Shown one piece after another: positions 61,258 to 64,000 of a stretch of DNA of 64,000 nucleotides. The notes below the pieces were generated by a model. The model made no database searches. It was not told the DNA's origin and was given only the letters and a program-made list of their open reading frames with translations. Position 1 is the stretch's first letter. The number at the start of each line of letters is the position of its first letter. This stretch comes from Pollutimonas thiosulfatoxidans (GTDB lineage: Bacteria > Pseudomonadota > Gammaproteobacteria > Burkholderiales > Burkholderiaceae_B). Where the stretch lies: assembly GCF_004022565.1 (NCBI RefSeq), contig NZ_CP022987.1:2480001-2544000 (forward strand), read 5' to 3'. Made by a program: the position numbers and the translations under genes.

Positions 61258-61701
61258 ATGGCAAGCAAATCAGCCGCCGCTAAGAATCAGAGTCATTTGC
61301 TAACGGAGAAAGAGCTGTTGGCAATGCCAGAATCCGATTACATGAATCATGATCAGCTGGCGTTTTTCAGAAACCGCTTGAAGGAACTCGAGCAAGAAAT
61401 CCTGAACAATGCCGACGCTACCACCGAGAACCTGCGCGAAACGCAGTTTGTACCGGATCCCGCCGACCGTGCCACGATCGAAGAAGAGCATGCGCTGGAA
61501 TTGCGCACGCGGGACCGCGAGCGCAAGCTGCTGAAAAAAGTCCAGCAAGCCATTACCCGTATCGACGCAGGCGAGTATGGCTGGTGCGAAGAAACCGGCG
61601 AACCCATCGGCGTACCCCGTCTGTTGGCCCGTCCCACGGCTACCCTGTCGCTCGAGGCGCAAGAGCGCCGCGAAATGCGACAAAAGCTCTACGGCGATTA
61701 A
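61258..61701 (+). CDS. dksA: RNA polymerase-binding factor DksA, reduced zinc finger
   Basis: 147 aa. Coiled coil with DPADRATIEEEHALELRTRD, the usual acidic tip (D-x-x-D/A). The zinc-finger region reads GWCEETGEPIGVPRLLARPT and then LSLEAQERRE, retaining only one of the four cysteines of E. coli DksA. Such variants fold without zinc, as far as is known for DksA2 types. It follows the CobW gene, close to zur/znu. It mediates the stringent response with ppGpp. Confidence 0.92.
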   Translation: MASKSAAAKNQSHLLTEKELLAMPESDYMNHDQLAFFRNRLKELEQEILNNADATTENLRETQFVPDPADRATIEEEHALELRTRDRERKLLKKVQQAITRIDAGEYGWCEETGEPIGVPRLLARPTATLSLEAQERREMRQKLYGD

Positions 61702-61767
61702 AAAGCAGTTGCCCTGAAGGCAGTCTCTGGCCGCTCGGCATGGAGGCTGCCTGTGTAGCGTGGGTCT

Positions 61768-61796
61768 CTTGAAAGATCGGAAAGGTGCCCCCACCT
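61768..61796 (+). promoter_or_regulatory. Sigma-32-type heat-shock promoter of hslVU
   Basis: CTTGAAA (61768-61774), 14-nt spacer, CCCCACCT (61789-61796), against consensus CTTGAAA-N-CCCCATNT. It lies 23 bp before the hslV start codon and SD AAGGAAGG follows. Confidence 0.75.
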
Positions 61797-61818
61797 GATA
61801 CTTTCTAAGGAAGGTCTC

Positions 61819-62352
61819 ATGGAACAATTTCACGCTACGACTATTATCTGTGTGCGCCGCGGCAACGACGTCGCTCTGGGCGGAGACGGCCAAGTCACAC
61901 TAGGCAACATCATCATCAAAGGGACGGCGCGTAAAATTCGCCGCCTCTATCACGACAAGATCCTTGCAGGGTTCGCCGGCGCAACCGCCGACGCCTTCAC
62001 GCTGCAGGAACGCTTCGAAGCCAAGCTCGAGAAGCATCAGGGCAACCTGATGCGCGCTGCAGTAGAGCTGACCAAAGACTGGCGCACCGACCGGGTGCTG
62101 CGTCGGCTCGAAGCCATGCTGATCGTCGCCGACAAGGACCACACTTTGGTATTGACTGGCAATGGCGACGTACTGGAGCCCGAGAACGGGCTGGCGGCCA
62201 TCGGTTCGGGTGGCGCCTACGCACAATCGGCCGCACTGGCCCTGTTGCAAAACACCCAGCTGTCTCCCGCCGACATCGCGAAGAAATCGCTGGAGATCGC
62301 CGGCGACCTATGCATCTACACGAACCAAAGTCACATCGTCGAAACACTCTAG
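61819..62352 (+). CDS. hslV: ATP-dependent protease subunit HslV
   Basis: 177 aa. A short propeptide (MEQFHA) precedes the catalytic threonine of TTIICVRRGNDVALGGDGQV. Ntn-hydrolase fold with FAGATADAFTL and IGSGGAYAQSAALAL. Forms the proteolytic double ring of HslUV. Directly behind a heat-shock-like promoter. Confidence 0.96.
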   Translation: MEQFHATTIICVRRGNDVALGGDGQVTLGNIIIKGTARKIRRLYHDKILAGFAGATADAFTLQERFEAKLEKHQGNLMRAAVELTKDWRTDRVLRRLEAMLIVADKDHTLVLTGNGDVLEPENGLAAIGSGGAYAQSAALALLQNTQLSPADIAKKSLEIAGDLCIYTNQSHIVETL

Positions 62353-62364
62353 GCACTATCCATT

Positions 62365-63696
62365 ATGTCAGCCATTAACATGACTCCCGGAGAGATCGTC
62401 TCCGAGCTCGACAAGAATATTGTCGGGCAGAACCGCGCCAAGCGCTCTGTGGCGGTCGCCTTGCGCAACCGCTGGCGCCGCCAGCAAGTGGCCGAGCCGC
62501 TGCGCACCGAGATCGTACCCAAGAATATCCTGATGATAGGCCCCACCGGTGTGGGCAAGACCGAGATTGCGCGTCGACTGGCCAAGCTGGCCAATGCGCC
62601 CTTCATCAAGATTGAGGCAACCAAGTTCACGGAGGTCGGCTACGTTGGCCGCGACGTGGACACCATTATTCGCGACCTGGTCGAGATCTCGGTCAAGCAG
62701 ACCCGCGACGTCGAAATGCGCCGTGTCCGTACACAAGCTGAAGACGCAGCCGAAGACCGCATACTTGACGTCCTGGTGTCCCCGGCCCGCAACGCCCAGG
62801 GCGAGCCCGAACGCGAAGAAAACAACGCCCGCCAGACCTTCCGCAAGCGCTTGCGCGAGGGCAAGCTGGACGATATGCAGATCGAAATCGAAGTGGCCCA
62901 GACCATGCCGCAGATGGAGATCATGGCGCCCCCTGGCATGGAAGAAATGACCGAACAGCTCAAGGGCATGTTCGCCGGCCTGGGACGCGACAAAAAGAAA
63001 CCCCGCAAAATGCCCGTAAAGGAAGCCTTCAAGCTATTGGTCGAGGAAGAAGCCTCGCGCCGGGTTAACGAGGAAGAGCTGCGCAGCACCGCTGTTGCCA
63101 ACGCCGAACAGAACGGCATTGTCTTCCTGGATGAAATCGACAAGATCGCCACACGGCAGGAAGCCACGGGCAGCGACGTATCGCGCCAAGGCGTGCAACG
63201 CGACCTGCTGCCGCTGGTCGAGGGCACCACCGTCAACACCAAATACGGCGTGGTACGCACCGACCACATTTTGTTTATTGCATCGGGCGCTTTCCACCTG
63301 TCGCGACCGTCGGACCTCATACCCGAGCTGCAAGGGCGCTTTCCGATACGCGTAGAACTGGACTCACTGACCGCGGACGATTTCGTACGGATACTGTGCG
63401 ACACCGACGCCTCGCTGACCAAGCAATACCATGCCTTGCTTGGTACGGAGGATGTCACGCTGGACTTCACTGACGAAGGCATACGCCGCCTGGCCGAGCT
63501 GGCCTTCGATGTCAATGAACGCACCGAGAACATAGGCGCGCGCCGCCTGTACACCGTCATGGAAAAGCTGCTGGAAGATCTGTCTTTCGAGGCTACGGCA
63601 AGCAGCAGCCAGACCGTGGTGATCGACGCCCAATACGTCAATGACAAGCTTCAGGAAGTCGCCGGCAGCCAGGACCTTGCGCGCTACGTACTTTAA
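62365..63696 (+). CDS. hslU: HslU ATPase subunit
   Basis: 443 aa. Walker A GPTGVGKTEIARRL, substrate pore GYVGRDV, the family-specific I domain (about 110-240), Walker B IVFLDEIDKIA, and the C-terminal RYVL that docks into HslV. 12 bp after hslV. Confidence 0.96.
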   Translation: MSAINMTPGEIVSELDKNIVGQNRAKRSVAVALRNRWRRQQVAEPLRTEIVPKNILMIGPTGVGKTEIARRLAKLANAPFIKIEATKFTEVGYVGRDVDTIIRDLVEISVKQTRDVEMRRVRTQAEDAAEDRILDVLVSPARNAQGEPEREENNARQTFRKRLREGKLDDMQIEIEVAQTMPQMEIMAPPGMEEMTEQLKGMFAGLGRDKKKPRKMPVKEAFKLLVEEEASRRVNEEELRSTAVANAEQNGIVFLDEIDKIATRQEATGSDVSRQGVQRDLLPLVEGTTVNTKYGVVRTDHILFIASGAFHLSRPSDLIPELQGRFPIRVELDSLTADDFVRILCDTDASLTKQYHALLGTEDVTLDFTDEGIRRLAELAFDVNERTENIGARRLYTVMEKLLEDLSFEATASSSQTVVIDAQYVNDKLQEVAGSQDLARYVL

Positions 63697-63712
63697 GGCC
63701 GCGCGCCGCACC

Positions 63713-64000
63713 CTACTTGCTGATGGCTATCACCACATACTGCCCGCCTTCTCGGCGGGCAGTGAACTTGACCTTGTCCCCGGGCTTGATGTCGGCCAGG
63801 AGCGCCGGCTCGGCGTGGTAGACCAGCGTCATGGCCGGTAGCTGCAAGGTCGAGATTTCGCCATGCTTGATGGTTATCTTGCCGGCGGCCGCGTCGACCC
63901 GCCGCACTTCACCGGACGCGCTGCCTTCTTGCGCCACCGCATTGACAGCATAGAACGAGCTGATGGCCATGGCAGCCGCAATAGCCTGGCGCCATCGTTG
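63713..64000 (-). CDS. CusF-like periplasmic copper-binding protein (5' end outside window)
   Basis: At least 95 residues; the start lies beyond the right edge because the frame continues with QRWRQAIAAAMAISSFYAVN, the middle of a signal peptide. Mature region: SGEVRRVDAAAGKITIKHGE, LQLPAMTLVYHA (CusF-type His/Met metal site, here with P-A-M-T), IKPGDKVKF. Likely a periplasmic Cu/Ag chaperone. Convergent with hslU. Confidence 0.85.
   Translation of the reverse strand, partial: QRWRQAIAAAMAISSFYAVNAVAQEGSASGEVRRVDAAAGKITIKHGEISTLQLPAMTLVYHAEPALLADIKPGDKVKFTARREGGQYVVIAISK

Noticed and set aside
1..64000. CRISPR arrays, rRNA or tRNA genes, complete insertion sequences
   Set aside because: No regularly spaced short repeats, no rRNA sequence, no complete cloverleaf and no intact transposase were found.

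Overview
The window reads as a chromosome segment of a GC-rich betaproteobacterium, most likely Burkholderiales/Alcaligenaceae (Bordetella, Pusillimonas or Achromobacter type). The evidence is a Bug-family solute receptor, the gene orders apaG-mltA-flavin hydroxylase-dsbC and rpe-gph-trpL-trpEGDC, a SAH riboswitch in front of ahcY, and a DksA with a reduced zinc finger. This is inference from gene content; no 16S rRNA gene is present.

Layout. 1-236: 5' part of a PhnA/YjdM gene. 377-3387: a catabolic operon (GntR regulator, FAH-family hydrolase, Bug receptor, RidA) closed by a clear terminator. 3578-8756: three overlapping genes for a soluble histidine kinase, a response regulator with a degenerate HD-GYP domain, and a membrane GGDEF-EAL protein with a C-terminal receiver domain. 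8757-17469: an amide-utilisation block (branched-chain/urea-type ABC transporter, formamidase, FmdB, AmiC sensor, AmiR antiterminator) behind a strong leader terminator. It is flanked by a 53-bp direct repeat made from the 3' end of the neighbouring flavoprotein gene, which suggests an inserted island. 17455-26643 (minus): IclR regulator, acyl-CoA dehydrogenase, acyl-CoA synthetase, five-gene LIV-type transporter and a HI0933-family flavoprotein. 26862-27543: two large structured repeats.

27582-31340 (minus): dsbC, UbiH-family hydroxylase, mltA, apaG. 31437-38461: rpe, gph, a tryptophan attenuator with leader peptide, trpEGDC, a HIT protein, ung. 38789-42334: rhlE with a long leader, an IS3 remnant, two tiny membrane-protein genes, a MidA-like methyltransferase. 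42370-50547: cca, a soluble lytic transglycosylase, 5-formyl-THF cyclo-ligase, metF, a small membrane protein, ahcY under a SAH riboswitch, a DUF1289 protein, metK. 50793-52534: two lipid A acyltransferases. 52554-53938: two more structured repeats around a ParE-type toxin-antitoxin pair. 54071-56607: dapF, DUF484, xerC. 56608-61701: zinc homeostasis (znuABC, Zur box, zur, a His-rich CobW GTPase) and dksA. 61819-63696: hslVU behind a sigma-32-like promoter. The window ends inside a CusF-like gene.

The most unusual signal is a family of four related, roughly 225-240 bp, GC-rich elements (26862-27083, 27311-27543, 52554-52792, 53715-53938). All share a conserved core, long terminal inverted arms and an apical hairpin. 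Their stems differ in sequence between copies but stay paired. They look like a structured RNA or structured mobile-DNA family that I cannot assign to any known class.
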